In this document: positions 26,548 through 37,125 of the stretch, piece after piece
Numbering within the stretch: position 1 is the stretch's first letter
How the letters are laid out: every line of letters starts with the position of its first letter
NCBI RefSeq assembly: GCF_008274785.1
Contig: NZ_VTPU01000008.1
Span: 124,001 to 188,000, forward strand
DNA from: Halomonas eurihalina
GTDB lineage: Bacteria > Pseudomonadota > Gammaproteobacteria > Pseudomonadales > Halomonadaceae
Length of the DNA stretch: 64,000 nucleotides
Reading direction: 5' to 3'
The notes under the pieces: model-generated
What the model was told of the DNA's origin: nothing
The model's input: the letters and a program-made list of their open reading frames with translations, nothing else
The model's database searches: none
Position numbers and translations under genes: made by a program

Positions 26548-29076
26548 ATGAAGTTCCTCAGAACCCTGGTCTTTTCAGCACTCTGGCTGCTGGTTTCGCT
26601 TACCACCGCCTCGGTGCTGGCCGTGGTCGGCGCGGCACTGTATTTCGCCCCGGGGCTACCGGACGTCCGCCAGTTACAGGACTTCGAGCTGCAGACCCCG
26701 CTGCGCATCTTCACCCGCGACGGCAAGTTGATCGGCGAATTCGGCGAAGAGCGACGCATGCCGGTGTCGTTCGACGAGATCCCCGAAGGCATGGTCCAGG
26801 CCCTGCTGGCCGCCGAGGATGCCAGTTACTTTGACCATCACGGGGTCGACCCCAAGGGGTTGGCGCGGGCCGCCGTCGAGCTGGTCGTCAGTGGTGGCGA
26901 CATACAGTCAGGGGGCTCGACCATCACCATGCAGGTCGCGCGCAACTATCTGCTGACCCTCGATCGGACCTATATTCGCAAGGTCCGCGAGATCCTGTTG
27001 TCGCTGGAGATGGAGCAGATCCTCAGCAAGGAGGAAATCTTCGAGCTCTACGTCAACAAGATCTTCCTTGGCCACCGCTCTTACGGCATCGCCGCCGCCG
27101 CCGAGGTCTACTATGACCGGCCGTTGGAAGAGCTGACCCTGGCCGAGCAGGCCATGATCGCCGGCCTGCCCAAGGCCCCCTCTACCTTCAACCCGCTGGC
27201 CAACGCCGAGCGTGCGCTGATCCGCCGCAACTGGATCCTGTTCCGCATGCGAGATCTCGGCTTCATCGACCAGGCCGCCTACCAGGAAGCGGTTCAGGAA
27301 CCGGTCACCGCTCGCCGCCATGTCGCCAAGGCCGAGGTGCGAGCCGACTATGTCGCCGAAATGGCGCGCCAGTTCGCCACCGAACGCTTCGGCGACAAGG
27401 CCTATACCGGGGGCTATCGCATCACCACGACCCTCGACAGCGAACTCCAGCCCATGGCTCGACAGGCTCTGGCCAACGGCCTGATCGCCTACGATACCCG
27501 CCACGGCTGGCGCGGCCCCGAACAGACCGACATCCCGCGCAGCCTGGCCGAAGCCCAAGAGCGTACCGAGCGCCAGGGACTCGAGGAAGAACTCTCCGAG
27601 TCACCGGAGGTCATGGAAACCGCACGGCGCGCCGCCGAACGTAGCCAGACCGAGGTCGAAGGCATCGACGGCGACGTCAGCAACTGGCTGCAGGTGCTCG
27701 AGCGCACCCCTGAACTCGGCCCGCTGCAACCGGCCATCGTGATCGAGAGCCAAGGCCGCGAGATGCGCGTGCTGACCAGCGACCGTGAGATCAAGACGCT
27801 CGACTGGGACGGCCTCAAATGGGCCCGCCCCTATCACAGCGCCCGTAGCCGCGGCGCCACGCCCAGCAGCGCCGCCGACATCGCCACCCCCGGCTCTCTG
27901 GTGCGCATCATGCAGCGCGAGGACGACAGCTGGCGGCTTTCCCAGCAACCCGATACCCAGGGCTCGCTGGTCGTCATGGACCCCCAGACGGGAGCGATCC
28001 TGGCACTGCAAGCCGGCTTCGACTTCGACGCCAGCAAGTTCAATCGCGCCGTCCAGGCCCGTCGCCAATCCGGCTCCATCTTCAAGCCATTCATCTATCT
28101 GGCAGGACTCAACAGTGGCGATGTGACTCCCGCCACCGTGATCAACGATGCACCGGTGGTCATGCGCGATGGCAGCAACGAGCTGTGGCGCCCCAGCAAC
28201 TCCAGTGGCGACTTTCTGGGGCCGACCCGGCTGCGCGTGGGACTGGCCCGCTCCCGCAACCTGGTGACGATTCGCCTGCTGCAATCGCTGGGCCTCGACC
28301 GCACCCTCGAGTTCCTCGATGAGTTCGGCTTCAACCCCGAACGCCTGCCCCACGGCCTCTCCCTCGCCCTGGGCAGCGCCAGCCTGACGCCGCTGGAAAT
28401 GACCCGCGCCTACGCGACGCTTGCCAACGGCGGCTTCCGCGTCCAGCCCTGGTTCATCCAGAACGTGACCCGCGGCGAACACCATACCCTGGTGGAAAAA
28501 GCCGATCCCAAGGTGGCCTGCCGCGATTGCGCGCCCGGCCAGACGACCACCGAGATCGATGGCGAAACCTACCGGGTCGCGACCCGTATCGCCGATCCGG
28601 GCGCGATCTACATCCTCCGCGACATGCTCCGCGAAGTGGTTGAGCACGGCACCGCCCGTGGCGCCCTGGCGCTGGAGCGCGAGGATATCGTCGGCAAGAC
28701 CGGCACCACCAACGACCAGCGTGATGCCTGGTTTGCCGGCTTCAACATGGACCTCGCCACGACCGTCTGGGTGGGCAAGGATGACAACTCGCCCACCGCC
28801 GAATACGGCTCCCAGGCCGCCCTGCCCATCTGGTTGGACTTCATGGGACAGGCGCTCGAAGGGCGCCCGGAGCAACTGCCCGAACGCCCCGAGAATGTCG
28901 TCGAGCGGCGCGTGGATCCCGATACTGGCCGCCTGCTGCGTGATGACCAGGGCGGCGGCATCCAGGAGCTGTTCCGCGCTGACCACCTGCCCAGCTACCA
29001 GCCGCGGCGCGTGGAACGAGAAGTCGAGCAGGAAAGCGGCTCGCAGGGCACCGGCATCTACGAAGCTATTTTCTGA
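26548..29076 (+). CDS. mrcA: Bifunctional penicillin-binding protein 1A
   Basis: Inner-membrane enzyme that polymerises and cross-links peptidoglycan. The 842 aa product has an N-terminal membrane anchor (about 9-33), a GT51 glycosyltransferase domain with catalytic Glu90 (LLAAEDASYFDHHG) and the GGSTITMQVARN and KIFLGHRSYGI motifs, an inserted OB-like region around 290-420, and a transpeptidase domain with Ser510-x-x-Lys513 (SIFK), an SRN triad and KTG at 717-719. Start ATG 26548. Divergent from pilM; a GC hairpin follows the stop. Confidence 0.98.
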   Translation: MKFLRTLVFSALWLLVSLTTASVLAVVGAALYFAPGLPDVRQLQDFELQTPLRIFTRDGKLIGEFGEERRMPVSFDEIPEGMVQALLAAEDASYFDHHGVDPKGLARAAVELVVSGGDIQSGGSTITMQVARNYLLTLDRTYIRKVREILLSLEMEQILSKEEIFELYVNKIFLGHRSYGIAAAAEVYYDRPLEELTLAEQAMIAGLPKAPSTFNPLANAERALIRRNWILFRMRDLGFIDQAAYQEAVQEPVTARRHVAKAEVRADYVAEMARQFATERFGDKAYTGGYRITTTLDSELQPMARQALANGLIAYDTRHGWRGPEQTDIPRSLAEAQERTERQGLEEELSESPEVMETARRAAERSQTEVEGIDGDVSNWLQVLERTPELGPLQPAIVIESQGREMRVLTSDREIKTLDWDGLKWARPYHSARSRGATPSSAADIATPGSLVRIMQREDDSWRLSQQPDTQGSLVVMDPQTGAILALQAGFDFDASKFNRAVQARRQSGSIFKPFIYLAGLNSGDVTPATVINDAPVVMRDGSNELWRPSNSSGDFLGPTRLRVGLARSRNLVTIRLLQSLGLDRTLEFLDEFGFNPERLPHGLSLALGSASLTPLEMTRAYATLANGGFRVQPWFIQNVTRGEHHTLVEKADPKVACRDCAPGQTTTEIDGETYRVATRIADPGAIYILRDMLREVVEHGTARGALALEREDIVGKTGTTNDQRDAWFAGFNMDLATTVWVGKDDNSPTAEYGSQAALPIWLDFMGQALEGRPEQLPERPENVVERRVDPDTGRLLRDDQGGGIQELFRADHLPSYQPRRVEREVEQESGSQGTGIYEAIF

Positions 29077-29087
29077 CCCCTGAGAGA

Positions 29088-29110
29088 AGAGGCGGCAGGA
29101 CGCCGCCTCT
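29088..29110 (+). terminator. Hairpin after mrcA
   Basis: A 9 bp perfect stem (AGAGGCGGC, 29088-29096, with GCCGCCTCT, 29102-29110) and 5 nt loop, 11 nt after the mrcA stop. There is no T-run, so its strength is uncertain. Confidence 0.5.
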
Positions 29111-29167
29111 CCTCATCGCCCGGACGTCACTCCAGCTTCCATTCACGATGACCGGGAGACCACCGTC

Positions 29168-29920
29168 ATGCGTTTCAAGGTGCGCCACGTCCTATGGACC
29201 AGTCTGGGACTGCTGGCACTCGCCAGCGACGCCAGCGCTCGCCCCTTTTATTCGCCTCCAGCTCCTGCGGAGGATGCCCCGGCCTGGAGCGGCACGGCCG
29301 AACTCGGCTATACCAGCCTCTCCGGCAATACCGATAGCCAGACACTGATCACCAAGGGCCATCTGGCCTGGCTGACCGGCGACTTCACCCACAGCCTGCG
29401 CGGCGAGATACGTCACGTCACCCAGGACAACGAGACCAGCGCCGAACGCTACCAGGCGACCGCCCGTGAGCGTTACGACCTCAATGGCATGGACTACCTG
29501 TTCGGCTTCACGCGCTGGGATAAGGACCGATTCAGCGGCTACCACTACCAGATCACCGCCATCGCCGGTTATGGTCGCCGCGTACTGAACGACGACCGAC
29601 AGGCGCTGGCCCTGGAAACCGGGCCAGGCTACCGCCACGACAGCCTGCCGGGCACGAGCGACCGCGACTTGAGTGTGGTCTACGGCGCCATGGACTATCA
29701 GTGGAAGATGTCCGATACCGCTACCTTCGGCCAGGAATTCTCCCTCGAACACACACGCGAGAACCTCACGTCACGTTCACTGACCTCACTGACCGCGAGC
29801 CTCAACGACCACCTGGCCCTCAAGCTCTCCCACGAGGTCGAGCACAACTCCCAGCCGCCCGAGGAAGCGATGGCCAAGGCCGATCACACCACCACCGCCT
29901 CGCTGATCTACGACTGGTAA
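29168..29920 (+). CDS. DUF481 family outer-membrane beta-barrel protein
   Basis: The 250 aa product has a signal peptide (cleavage likely after ASA at about 24) and a mature part made of alternating amphipathic strands. It begins WSGTAELGYTSLSGNTDSQTL, the signature of the DUF481/YdiY salt-induced outer-membrane family, and ends in an aromatic residue (LIYDW), as outer-membrane barrels do for BAM recognition. Function is not known in detail; E. coli YdiY is described as acid- or salt-inducible. It stands alone between mrcA and the convergent maeB. No specific ligand can be inferred. Confidence 0.88.
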   Translation: MRFKVRHVLWTSLGLLALASDASARPFYSPPAPAEDAPAWSGTAELGYTSLSGNTDSQTLITKGHLAWLTGDFTHSLRGEIRHVTQDNETSAERYQATARERYDLNGMDYLFGFTRWDKDRFSGYHYQITAIAGYGRRVLNDDRQALALETGPGYRHDSLPGTSDRDLSVVYGAMDYQWKMSDTATFGQEFSLEHTRENLTSRSLTSLTASLNDHLALKLSHEVEHNSQPPEEAMAKADHTTTASLIYDW

Positions 29921-29928
29921 CCCATGAA

Positions 29929-29962
29929 ACGACGCCGCCGGCCCTGGGGCCGGCGGCGTCGT
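29929..29962. terminator. Bidirectional terminator between DUF481 gene and maeB
   Basis: A 15 bp perfect GC-rich stem (29929-29943 with 29948-29962) closes a CTGG loop midway between two convergent stops. Short T stretches flank both sides (CTTGCATT and, leftward, GTTTCAT). Confidence 0.8.
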
Positions 29963-29986
29963 CTTGCATTACACGGGATCGCGGGC

Positions 29987-31261
29987 TCAGCCGCCGCCAT
30001 AGACATCATCCACCGTCTTCAGCGGATAATGGGCCGGATAAGGACGGCGCGCCACGCCTGAATCTACCGCCGCCTGGGCCACCGCCGAGGACACGCGCTC
30101 GAGCAGGCGAACGTCGACCGGCGTGGGAATGATGTAGTCACGACCGAAGCTCATGGCTTCCTTGTCGTAGGCCTCCAGCACTGCCTGCGGGACCGGCTCG
30201 CGCGCCAGGTCCTTGAGCGCATGGACCGCCGCCACCTTCATTTCCTCGTTGATGCGAGTCGCTCGTACGTCCAGGGCACCGCGGAATATGAAGGGGAATC
30301 CCAGCACGTTATTGACCTGATTGGGGTAGTCGGAACGACCCGTGGCCATGATCACGTCCGGACGAATTTCCCGCGCCAGGTCCGGATGAATCTCGGGGTC
30401 GGGGTTGGTGCAAGCGAACACCACGGGATTGTCCGCCATCCGACGAATGTGCTCCTCCGTCATCAGGCCGGGGCCGGACAGCCCGACAAAGACATCGGCA
30501 CCCTCGATGGCATCCCCCAGCGTGCGCTTGTCGGTATCGACGGCAAACATCGCCTTGTACTGATTGAGGTCCTCGCGGCCGCTGTGGATCACGCCCTTGC
30601 GGTCCAGCATCACCAGGTTCTCGGAGCGCGCCCCACAGGCGATCAGCAGCTTCATGCAGGCAATCGCCGCCGCACCGGCGCCCAAGCAGACGATCCTGGC
30701 GCTCTCCAGCGACTTGCCGGCGACATCCAGGGCATTGAGCATGCCGGCGGCGGTGACAATAGCAGTGCCATGCTGGTCGTCGTGAAACACCGGAATGTTG
30801 CACTGCTCGATCAGGGCACGTTCAATCTCGAAACACTCAGGTGCCTTGATGTCCTCGAGGTTGATGCCCCCCCAGGTATCAGCGATGCGCGCCACGGTAT
30901 CGATGAAGGCCTGTGGGCTTTCCGCATTGACCTCGATATCGGTGGAGTTGATGCCGGCGAAGCGCTTGAACAGCACGCCCTTACCTTCCATGACCGGCTT
31001 GCTGGCCAGAGGGCCCAAATTGCCCAGACCAAGGATGGCGCTACCGTCGGAAATGACGGCGACCAGATTGCCCTTCCCGGTGTAGAGATAGGCATTTTCC
31101 GGGTCCCGTGCGATCTCGCGAACCGGCTCGGCCACGCCCGGGCTATAGGCCAGGGAGAGATCTCGAGCCGTGGCGGTGGGCTTGGTCAATTCCACCGACA
31201 GCTTCCCGGGGATGGGTTTCGCGTGATAGTCCAGCGCCGCCTGTCTCTTCGCGTCTGTCAT
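29987..31261 (-). CDS. maeB: Malic enzyme, short form without phosphotransacetylase domain
   Basis: Oxidative decarboxylation of malate to pyruvate, making NADPH (the cofactor is inferred from family). The 424 aa product has the malic N-domain ([20 protein letters not shown], then [20 protein letters not shown] with [14 protein letters not shown]) and the NAD(P) domain with [14 protein letters not shown]. coli MaeB is about 759 aa because of a phosphotransacetylase-like C-terminal domain; that half is absent here, as in the short Pseudomonas homologue at the same locus. Convergent with the DUF481 gene. Confidence 0.94.
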   Translation of the reverse strand: MTDAKRQAALDYHAKPIPGKLSVELTKPTATARDLSLAYSPGVAEPVREIARDPENAYLYTGKGNLVAVISDGSAILGLGNLGPLASKPVMEGKGVLFKRFAGINSTDIEVNAESPQAFIDTVARIADTWGGINLEDIKAPECFEIERALIEQCNIPVFHDDQHGTAIVTAAGMLNALDVAGKSLESARIVCLGAGAAAIACMKLLIACGARSENLVMLDRKGVIHSGREDLNQYKAMFAVDTDKRTLGDAIEGADVFVGLSGPGLMTEEHIRRMADNPVVFACTNPDPEIHPDLAREIRPDVIMATGRSDYPNQVNNVLGFPFIFRGALDVRATRINEEMKVAAVHALKDLAREPVPQAVLEAYDKEAMSFGRDYIIPTPVDVRLLERVSSAVAQAAVDSGVARRPYPAHYPLKTVDDVYGGG

Positions 31262-31457
31262 GCTGAGGATCCGATCTGCGATTCAGTAGGATATCCAGAT
31301 TATAGAAAAAACTTCCATTTCTCAACTTTATGAAACTAGGCAGTTTTTCAAGCCAATTCAGTACCGATGTCGCTTATTTGTCGAATCTTATGGCAAGCAG
31401 CTCAGTCATAACGCATCCGTTATTGATGCATGGCAACTGGCAGGCAAACTGGCAGGC

Positions 31458-31487
31458 AAAAAAGAACCCGCCTCCAGGGGCGGGTTC
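31458..31487 (-). terminator. Rho-independent terminator of rpmE
   Basis: Stem GAACCCGCC/GGCGGGTTC (31464-31472 with 31479-31487), 6 nt loop, then six T on the minus strand (31463-31458). Lies 38 bp after the rpmE stop. A tandem AACTGGCAGGC repeat lies just beyond. Confidence 0.9.
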
Positions 31488-31525
31488 CTCTCGTTTCCTC
31501 CGGCACATGGCCGCGAGGTATCGAC

Positions 31526-31738
31526 TCAGCGCTTGAGGGCAGCACCGAAGCGCTTGTTGAAGCGCTCGACACGACCACCGGTGGTGGCCTGTTTCTGCTT
31601 GCCCGTATAGAAGGGGTGGCACTGAGAGCAGACGTCCAGAGACAGCTCGTGATTGGCGGTGGAGCCCACTTCGAAAGCGGCGCCGCAGGAGCAGGTCACG
31701 CTGACCGTCTTGTAATCCGGGTGGATACCTTGTTTCAT
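31526..31738 (-). CDS. rpmE: 50S ribosomal protein L31
   Basis: Component of the large ribosomal subunit and of intersubunit bridge B1b. The 70 aa product begins [19 protein letters not shown] and contains the zinc-binding cysteines C16, C18, C37 and C40 (CSC...CSQC), so it is the zinc-containing C+ paralogue rather than the Zur-regulated C- form. Ends [15 protein letters not shown]. Divergent from priA, as in Pseudomonas and E. coli. Confidence 0.98.
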   Translation of the reverse strand: MKQGIHPDYKTVSVTCSCGAAFEVGSTANHELSLDVCSQCHPFYTGKQKQATTGGRVERFNKRFGAALKR

Positions 31739-31882
31739 CTTGAGCCTCGCAAAGCTGTATGCCGCCACCTGATCTTCTGCCAGGCACCGCATACGGTTTA
31801 TCGGAACGTGCAAACCGGCTGCCCGCGCCATCAAGGTGACGCGGCGGCGGAGTATTCTAGCAGAGCCGGCACCGGAGGCCAA

Positions 31883-34120
31883 TTGCCCGATTTCCTTCGC
31901 CCCACCCCTCGTGTTCTGAGGGTCGCCATACCTTCGCCATTGCGCCGGCTGTTCGACTATCGCCCCGCGGGCCCGGCACCCTCGGACGGCTGGCATCCGG
32001 GGCTGCGGGTACGCGTGCCCTTCGGGCGGCGCCAGGTGGTCGGCGTGATCATCGAGTGCCGCGATGAGAGCGAGCTGCCACTGGCCGACCTCAAGCCGAT
32101 CGATGCCTGCCTGGATGACGCCCCCCTGCCCGAAGACTGGCTCTGGCTGTGCCGCTTCACCGCCCGCTATTACCAGCATGCCATCGGCGACACCCTCCAT
32201 CACGCCATGCCCGCCCTGCTCCGCCAGGGGCGCGCCCTGGCCGCACGCACCCGGGAGCACTGGAACGTCACCGAGGCAGGGCACGCCGATGCCCCGGCAG
32301 GACTCGAACGTGCCCCGCGTCAGGCTGCCCTGCTAGCCATGCTGCGCCAGCATCCGCACGGCCTGGTCACACAGGCCGTACTGGCCCAGTCCTTCACTCG
32401 CGAGCAGCTCAAGGCCCTGGTCAACAAGGGGCTCATCGAACGTCACGAACAACCCGTGACCGGCGGCGGCCCACCGAAAGGTCCCGCGCTCGCCGAGCCG
32501 GCCCTGCCCTTGAACGGCGAACAGGCGGCCGCCATGGGCGCGCTGCACGAAGGACTGGACGCCTTTCACCCTTGCCTGCTGCACGGCGTCACGGGCAGCG
32601 GCAAGACCGAAGTTTATCTGCAACTGATCGAGGCAGTCGTCGGCCGACAACGCCAGGCGCTGGTCCTGGTTCCCGAAATCGGCCTGACGCCCCAGACCCT
32701 GGAGCGCTTCCGCAAGCGCTTCCAGGTACCGGTAGTGGCATTGCACTCCGGTCTCACCGACCATGAACGCCTGGATGCCTGGGAAGCCGCCGCCAACGGC
32801 CGAGCGCCCATCGTCATCGGCACCCGCTCGGCGATCTTCACGCCCCTGGCTCGCCCCGGCGCGATCATCGTCGACGAGGAACACGACGGCTCTTTCAAGC
32901 AGCAGGAGGGGCTGCGCTATCACGCCCGAGACTTAGCGATAATCCGAGCCCACCGGCATGGCATTCCGGTCGTGCTGGGCAGCGCCACTCCTTCGCTGGA
33001 GTCGCTGCACCGCGCACGGGCCGGCGACTACCGCCACCTGCGCCTGACCCGCCGCGCCAGCCGCCATGCCCCGGCCCGACTGGAACTGGTCGACCTGCGC
33101 GGCCGCCCCCGCCAGGGCGGCTTGATCGCCCCTGTCATCGATGCCATCAAGACGACCCTGAATGCCGGGCACCAGATCCTGGTGTTCATCAATCGCCGCG
33201 GCTTCGCTCCCACCCTGGCCTGTCACGCCTGCGGCTGGCTGGCCGAGTGTAACCACTGCGATGCTCACATGACCCTGCATCGCCAGCCGCCGCTGCTGGC
33301 CTGCCACCACTGCGATCACCGACGCGGCCTGCCCGATGCCTGCCCCGATTGCGGCAGCGCCGATCTACGCCCCCTGGGCAGCGGCACGGAACGCACCGAA
33401 GAAACCCTGGCGGAACGCTTTCCCGACATTCCCGTGCATCGCATCGACCGCGACAGCACCCGGCGACGCGACGCCCTGGAGCGCACCCTCGGCGAAGTGC
33501 GCCGGGGCGAGCCCTGCCTGCTGGTGGGCACCCAGATGCTGGCCAAGGGCCACCACCTGCCGCACGTCAACCTGGTCGTCGTGGTCAACGCCGACGCCGG
33601 TCTTTACGCCAGCGACTTTCGCGCCCTGGAGCACAGCGCCCAGCTCCTCGAGCAGGTCGCCGGCCGCGCCGGTCGCTCCTCTCATCCCGGTCGCGTGCTG
33701 GTACAGACCCTGCACCCCGACGATCCCAACCTCAGGCTCCTGGCGGCTCGCGGCTACGACGCCCTGGCCGAGCAACTGCTCGAGGAAAGGCGTGCTGCCA
33801 GCCTGCCACCCTTTCGCTTTCTAGCCCTGCTGCGCCTGGAAAGCCCACGCGATAGCGACGTCAACGAACTCGGCGAGCGGGTCGCCGAAGCCACCCGCGA
33901 ACATATCGAACAGCGCGGCCTGAACGTCGACTGCCTCGGCCCAGTCCCCGCGCCCATGGAACGCCGCCAGAACCGCTACCACATGCAGGTGATGCTCGGC
34001 GCCGACAAACGCAGTCACCTTCACGAAGCCGGCGCCTGGCTCATCGCCTGGCTGGAAGCCGAACCCACCGCACGGCGCGTACGCTGGTCGCTGGACATCG
34101 ACCCGCAGACCCTCGCCTAG
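31883..34120 (+). CDS. priA: Primosomal replication restart helicase PriA
   Basis: 3'-5' helicase that reloads the replisome at stalled forks. The 745 aa product has the N-terminal DNA-binding domain ([16 protein letters not shown]), Walker [13 protein letters not shown], Walker [14 protein letters not shown], and two zinc modules ([16 protein letters not shown] and [17 protein letters not shown]). The start is probably TTG at 31883 ([12 protein letters not shown] follows), with GGAGG 4 nt upstream; no ATG or GTG gives a family-like N-terminus, and the long upstream open frame only reads antisense to rpmE. Confidence 0.95.
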   Translation: MPDFLRPTPRVLRVAIPSPLRRLFDYRPAGPAPSDGWHPGLRVRVPFGRRQVVGVIIECRDESELPLADLKPIDACLDDAPLPEDWLWLCRFTARYYQHAIGDTLHHAMPALLRQGRALAARTREHWNVTEAGHADAPAGLERAPRQAALLAMLRQHPHGLVTQAVLAQSFTREQLKALVNKGLIERHEQPVTGGGPPKGPALAEPALPLNGEQAAAMGALHEGLDAFHPCLLHGVTGSGKTEVYLQLIEAVVGRQRQALVLVPEIGLTPQTLERFRKRFQVPVVALHSGLTDHERLDAWEAAANGRAPIVIGTRSAIFTPLARPGAIIVDEEHDGSFKQQEGLRYHARDLAIIRAHRHGIPVVLGSATPSLESLHRARAGDYRHLRLTRRASRHAPARLELVDLRGRPRQGGLIAPVIDAIKTTLNAGHQILVFINRRGFAPTLACHACGWLAECNHCDAHMTLHRQPPLLACHHCDHRRGLPDACPDCGSADLRPLGSGTERTEETLAERFPDIPVHRIDRDSTRRRDALERTLGEVRRGEPCLLVGTQMLAKGHHLPHVNLVVVVNADAGLYASDFRALEHSAQLLEQVAGRAGRSSHPGRVLVQTLHPDDPNLRLLAARGYDALAEQLLEERRAASLPPFRFLALLRLESPRDSDVNELGERVAEATREHIEQRGLNVDCLGPVPAPMERRQNRYHMQVMLGADKRSHLHEAGAWLIAWLEAEPTARRVRWSLDIDPQTLA

Positions 34121-34176
34121 TGACGAGTGACGAGTGGCGAGTGACGAGTGACGAGTGACGAGTGACGAGTGACGAG
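34121..34176 (+). repeat. Heptanucleotide tandem array TGACGAG x8
   Basis: Eight direct copies of TGACGAG (one is TGGCGAG) start at the base after the priA stop codon. A second heptamer array of partly complementary sequence follows 17 bp later. Not coding; origin unknown. Confidence 0.9.
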
Positions 34177-34193
34177 TATCAGGCTACCCCACT

Positions 34194-34243
<50 letters not shown>

Positions 34244-34401
34244 CCGGGTTAGGGTTTAAAGCCGCGGCACAATTGTCGATAATACGTGCCCAATTGCCCA
34301 TTGACGGGCGAGCGCCAGGGAGACACTGCTCAATGCCCATGCGGGCGATGGGTTCGGTGCCTCCCCACGAGCCCGCGCCACAGGACATCGAAGACTTTCC
34401 C

Positions 34402-36087
34402 ATGAAAGACACCATCATCTCGCTTCTGGAGCGCGCCCTGGAAGACCTCCAGCGCCAGGCGGTACTGCCCTCCGAGATCGCCCCGACCATCAAGGTCGAT
34501 CCCGCCAAGGACAAGGCCCACGGCGACTACGCCACCAACCTGGCGTTGATGCTGGCCAAACCAGCCGGCCTGAAACCGCGCGAACTGGCCGACAAACTGG
34601 TAGCGGCGCTGCCCGCCAGCGAAGCCGTCAGCAAGGTCGAGATCGCCGGCCCCGGCTTCATCAACTTCTTCGCCGCCACCGATGCCGCCGCCCAGGTGGT
34701 ACGCGAGGTGCTCGACAGCGGTGATGCCTTCGGGCGCAGTCTGGTGGGCCAGGGGCAGAAAGTTCAGGTGGAATTCGTCTCCGCCAACCCTACCGGGCCG
34801 CTGCACGTCGGCCATGGTCGCGGTGCCGCCATCGGCGACTGCCTGTGCCGTCTGCTGGAAGCCACGGGCTTCGACGTCACCCGCGAGTTCTACTACAACG
34901 ACGCCGGCGCCCAGATCAGCAATCTGGCCCTGTCGGTGCAGGCCAGGGCCAAGGGCGTGACGCCCGAGGACGATGCCTGGCCCGCCGACGGCTACCGGGG
35001 CGATTACATCACCGACGTGGCCAATGCCTACCTAGCCGGCGAGAGCGTCCATGCCGACGACCGCCATGTCACCGCCAAGGCCGATCCGGACGACCTGGAC
35101 GCCATCCGCGACTTCGCCGTGGCCTATCTGCGCCGCGAGCAGGACCTGGACCTGCGCGCCTTCGGCGTGGCCTTCGATGTCTACTTCCTCGAGTCATCGC
35201 TGTACCGCGACGGCAAGGTCGCGGGCACCGCCGAGCGCCTGGCTGAGCAGGGTCACACCTACGAACAGGACGGCGCCACCTGGCTGCGCACCACCGACTT
35301 CGGTGATGACAAGGACCGGGTGATGCGCAAACGCGACGGCGACTATACCTATTTCCTGCCCGACGTCGCCTATCACCTGGACAAGTGGCAGCGCGGCTTC
35401 ACCACGGTGATCAACGAACAGGGCGCCGACCACCATTCCACGGTGACCCGGGTCCGTGCCGGCCTGCAGGCGTTGGGCGTCGGCATCCCCGAAGGCTGGC
35501 CCGACTATGTGCTGCACCAGATGGTGCTGGTCACCCGCTCCGGCGTCGAGGTAAAGCTCTCCAAGCGTGCCGGCAGCTACGTCACCCTGCGCGACCTGAT
35601 CGACGAGGTGGGGCGCGACGCCACGCGCTTCTTCCTGGCCGCGCGCCGTGCCGACTCCCAGTTGACCTTCGATATCGACCTGGCGCGCTCCCAGTCCAAC
35701 GACAACCCCGTCTATTACGTCCAGTACGCCCATGCCCGGGTCTGCAGCATGCTGCGCAAGGCCCAGGCCGATGAGCGCCCCTTCGACCACGCACTGGCCA
35801 TGGGCAACCTGTCCCTGCTCGATACCGAACAGGAAAAGGCCCTGCTCAACCGGCTGGCGCGCTACCCCGAGGTCGTCGAGCGCGCCGCCTTCGCCCGGGA
35901 ACCGCAGCAGATCGCCCAGTACCTGCAGGACCTCGCCGCCGAGTTCCATACCTGCTACAACGCGGTGAAGGTCATGGTCGAGGATGACGCTCAACGCAAC
36001 GCCCGCCTGGCGCTGGGCCTGGCGGCTCGCCAGGTGCTGCGCAACGGTCTCGACCTGCTGGGCGTCGGTGCCCCTGAGGAGATGTAG
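34402..36087 (+). CDS. argS: Arginine--tRNA ligase
   Basis: Charges tRNA-Arg. The 561 aa product begins [19 protein letters not shown] and has the class I signature [20 protein letters not shown] and, in place of a canonical [26 protein letters not shown], normal for ArgRS. The DALR anticodon-binding domain closes the protein. The start at 34402 fits family length; 80 codons of upstream open frame cross the heptamer repeats and are unlikely to be translated. It is 3 bp from the SPOR gene. Confidence 0.97.
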   Translation: MKDTIISLLERALEDLQRQAVLPSEIAPTIKVDPAKDKAHGDYATNLALMLAKPAGLKPRELADKLVAALPASEAVSKVEIAGPGFINFFAATDAAAQVVREVLDSGDAFGRSLVGQGQKVQVEFVSANPTGPLHVGHGRGAAIGDCLCRLLEATGFDVTREFYYNDAGAQISNLALSVQARAKGVTPEDDAWPADGYRGDYITDVANAYLAGESVHADDRHVTAKADPDDLDAIRDFAVAYLRREQDLDLRAFGVAFDVYFLESSLYRDGKVAGTAERLAEQGHTYEQDGATWLRTTDFGDDKDRVMRKRDGDYTYFLPDVAYHLDKWQRGFTTVINEQGADHHSTVTRVRAGLQALGVGIPEGWPDYVLHQMVLVTRSGVEVKLSKRAGSYVTLRDLIDEVGRDATRFFLAARRADSQLTFDIDLARSQSNDNPVYYVQYAHARVCSMLRKAQADERPFDHALAMGNLSLLDTEQEKALLNRLARYPEVVERAAFAREPQQIAQYLQDLAAEFHTCYNAVKVMVEDDAQRNARLALGLAARQVLRNGLDLLGVGAPEEM

Positions 36088-36090
36088 GCC

Positions 36091-36831
36091 ATGGCGACCA
36101 ACAAGAAGGCACCTCCCCGCAAGCGTGGCGCCACCAGCCAGCGCCGTTCCTCCAAGAGCAAGGCACCAAGCCGCGGCGTACCGGGATGGCTATGGGGGCT
36201 GGCCGGCCTGGTGGCCGGCTTTCTGATCTCCCAGCACCAACATGGCACCGCTCCCTGGCAGGACGAGCCGGACACGCCCCGGGCCAAGGTGGCATCGTCG
36301 TCTTCCGACGCCACGGCGCAGGACGAGACATCCGCCAAACCGGAGGCAAAGCCGGACGAGTCGCCCATGCCGACCTTCGAGTTCTATACCCTGCTGCCGG
36401 AATCCGAAGTGGTCGCGCCGGGTGGCCAGATGCCCGACTCGACGGTCTCGCGCCCGGAGCGGGCGAGCTCGACGTCGCAGGACGACGAGTCGTCCGACGA
36501 AGCTCCAGTGGACGACCCCATCGCCCAGGTCATCGCCGCCAATACCACCCAATCCACGGCGGCACCGGCCGAAGAGCCGGAGGTCGATGACGACGGCCGC
36601 TACGTGTTGCAGGCCGCGTCCTTCCGCTCGACCGCCGATGCCAAGCAACTCGCCAATCGCCTCAAGGACTTCGGCCTGCTGGCCAATATCACCGAGGTCA
36701 AGACCGGTGATGGCGCCACCTGGCATCGCGTCCAGGCCGGTCCCTATACCGACCGCAACGAGCTCTCGCGTGCCCAGGATCTGATGGTCACCCAGGGCAT
36801 CGAGCCCCTGCTCATCCAACTGCAGAACTGA
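36091..36831 (+). CDS. SPOR-domain cell-division protein, FtsN-like
   Basis: The 246 aa product has a basic N-terminus (MATNKKAPPRKRG), one membrane segment (about 32-47, GWLWGLAGLVAGFLIS), a long acidic, low-complexity periplasmic linker, and a C-terminal SPOR domain (YVLQAASFRSTADAKQLANRLKDFGLLANI... WHRVQAGPYTDRNELSRAQDLM) that binds denuded glycan strands at the septum. The topology is that of FtsN. It starts 3 bp after argS with GAGGAG upstream and precedes hslVU, as the SPOR gene does in Pseudomonas and ftsN does in E. coli (upstream of hslVU). Confidence 0.9.
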   Translation: MATNKKAPPRKRGATSQRRSSKSKAPSRGVPGWLWGLAGLVAGFLISQHQHGTAPWQDEPDTPRAKVASSSSDATAQDETSAKPEAKPDESPMPTFEFYTLLPESEVVAPGGQMPDSTVSRPERASSTSQDDESSDEAPVDDPIAQVIAANTTQSTAAPAEEPEVDDDGRYVLQAASFRSTADAKQLANRLKDFGLLANITEVKTGDGATWHRVQAGPYTDRNELSRAQDLMVTQGIEPLLIQLQN

Positions 36832-36832
36832 G

Positions 36833-36853
36833 TGGCGGCGGCCTGCGCCGCCA
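36833..36853 (+). terminator. GC hairpin after the SPOR gene
   Basis: TGGCGGC (36833-36839) pairs with GCCGCCA (36847-36853) directly after the stop. No T-run follows; it may attenuate read-through into hslV. Confidence 0.4.
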
Positions 36854-37125
36854 TGCCCCTCATGGGCGGTTGAATTTCCCCCTCCCCGCCCACACCTACT
36901 CGAACAACGCATTCTCACGGCGCCAGCCAGCTGGCGCCCAAAGGGAATCGCTGCACGACTCGGCGAGCGGAGTGAAGCGCAAGGCGCACGGAGCTGGAAC
37001 CAAAGCATGGACAAGTGCCATGTGAGGATTTCGCGCACCGCGCAACGCAGCGATTCATCCGCGCCGACCTTCGTGGAGCCTTTCCAAAGTCATCGGGAGC
37101 CTCGCTCCCCCAAGGAGTCCCCTCC
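36854..37125 (+). other. hslVU upstream region with several inverted repeats
   Basis: It contains a 9 bp dyad (GGCGCCAGC-CA-GCTGGCGCC, 36919-36938) and a 10 bp long-range inverted repeat (GAATCGCTGC, 36945-36954, with GCAGCGATTC, 37047-37056). A loose heat-shock-like pair, GGTTGAA (36868-36874) and CCCACA (36889-36894), could be a sigma-32 promoter, which would fit hslVU, but the match is weak. Confidence 0.4.

Noticed and set aside
36940..37060. Possible tRNA-like cloverleaf before hslV
   Set aside because: Inverted repeats exist, but no acceptor/T-arm consensus (GGTTCRANYCC) or anticodon stem of correct size.
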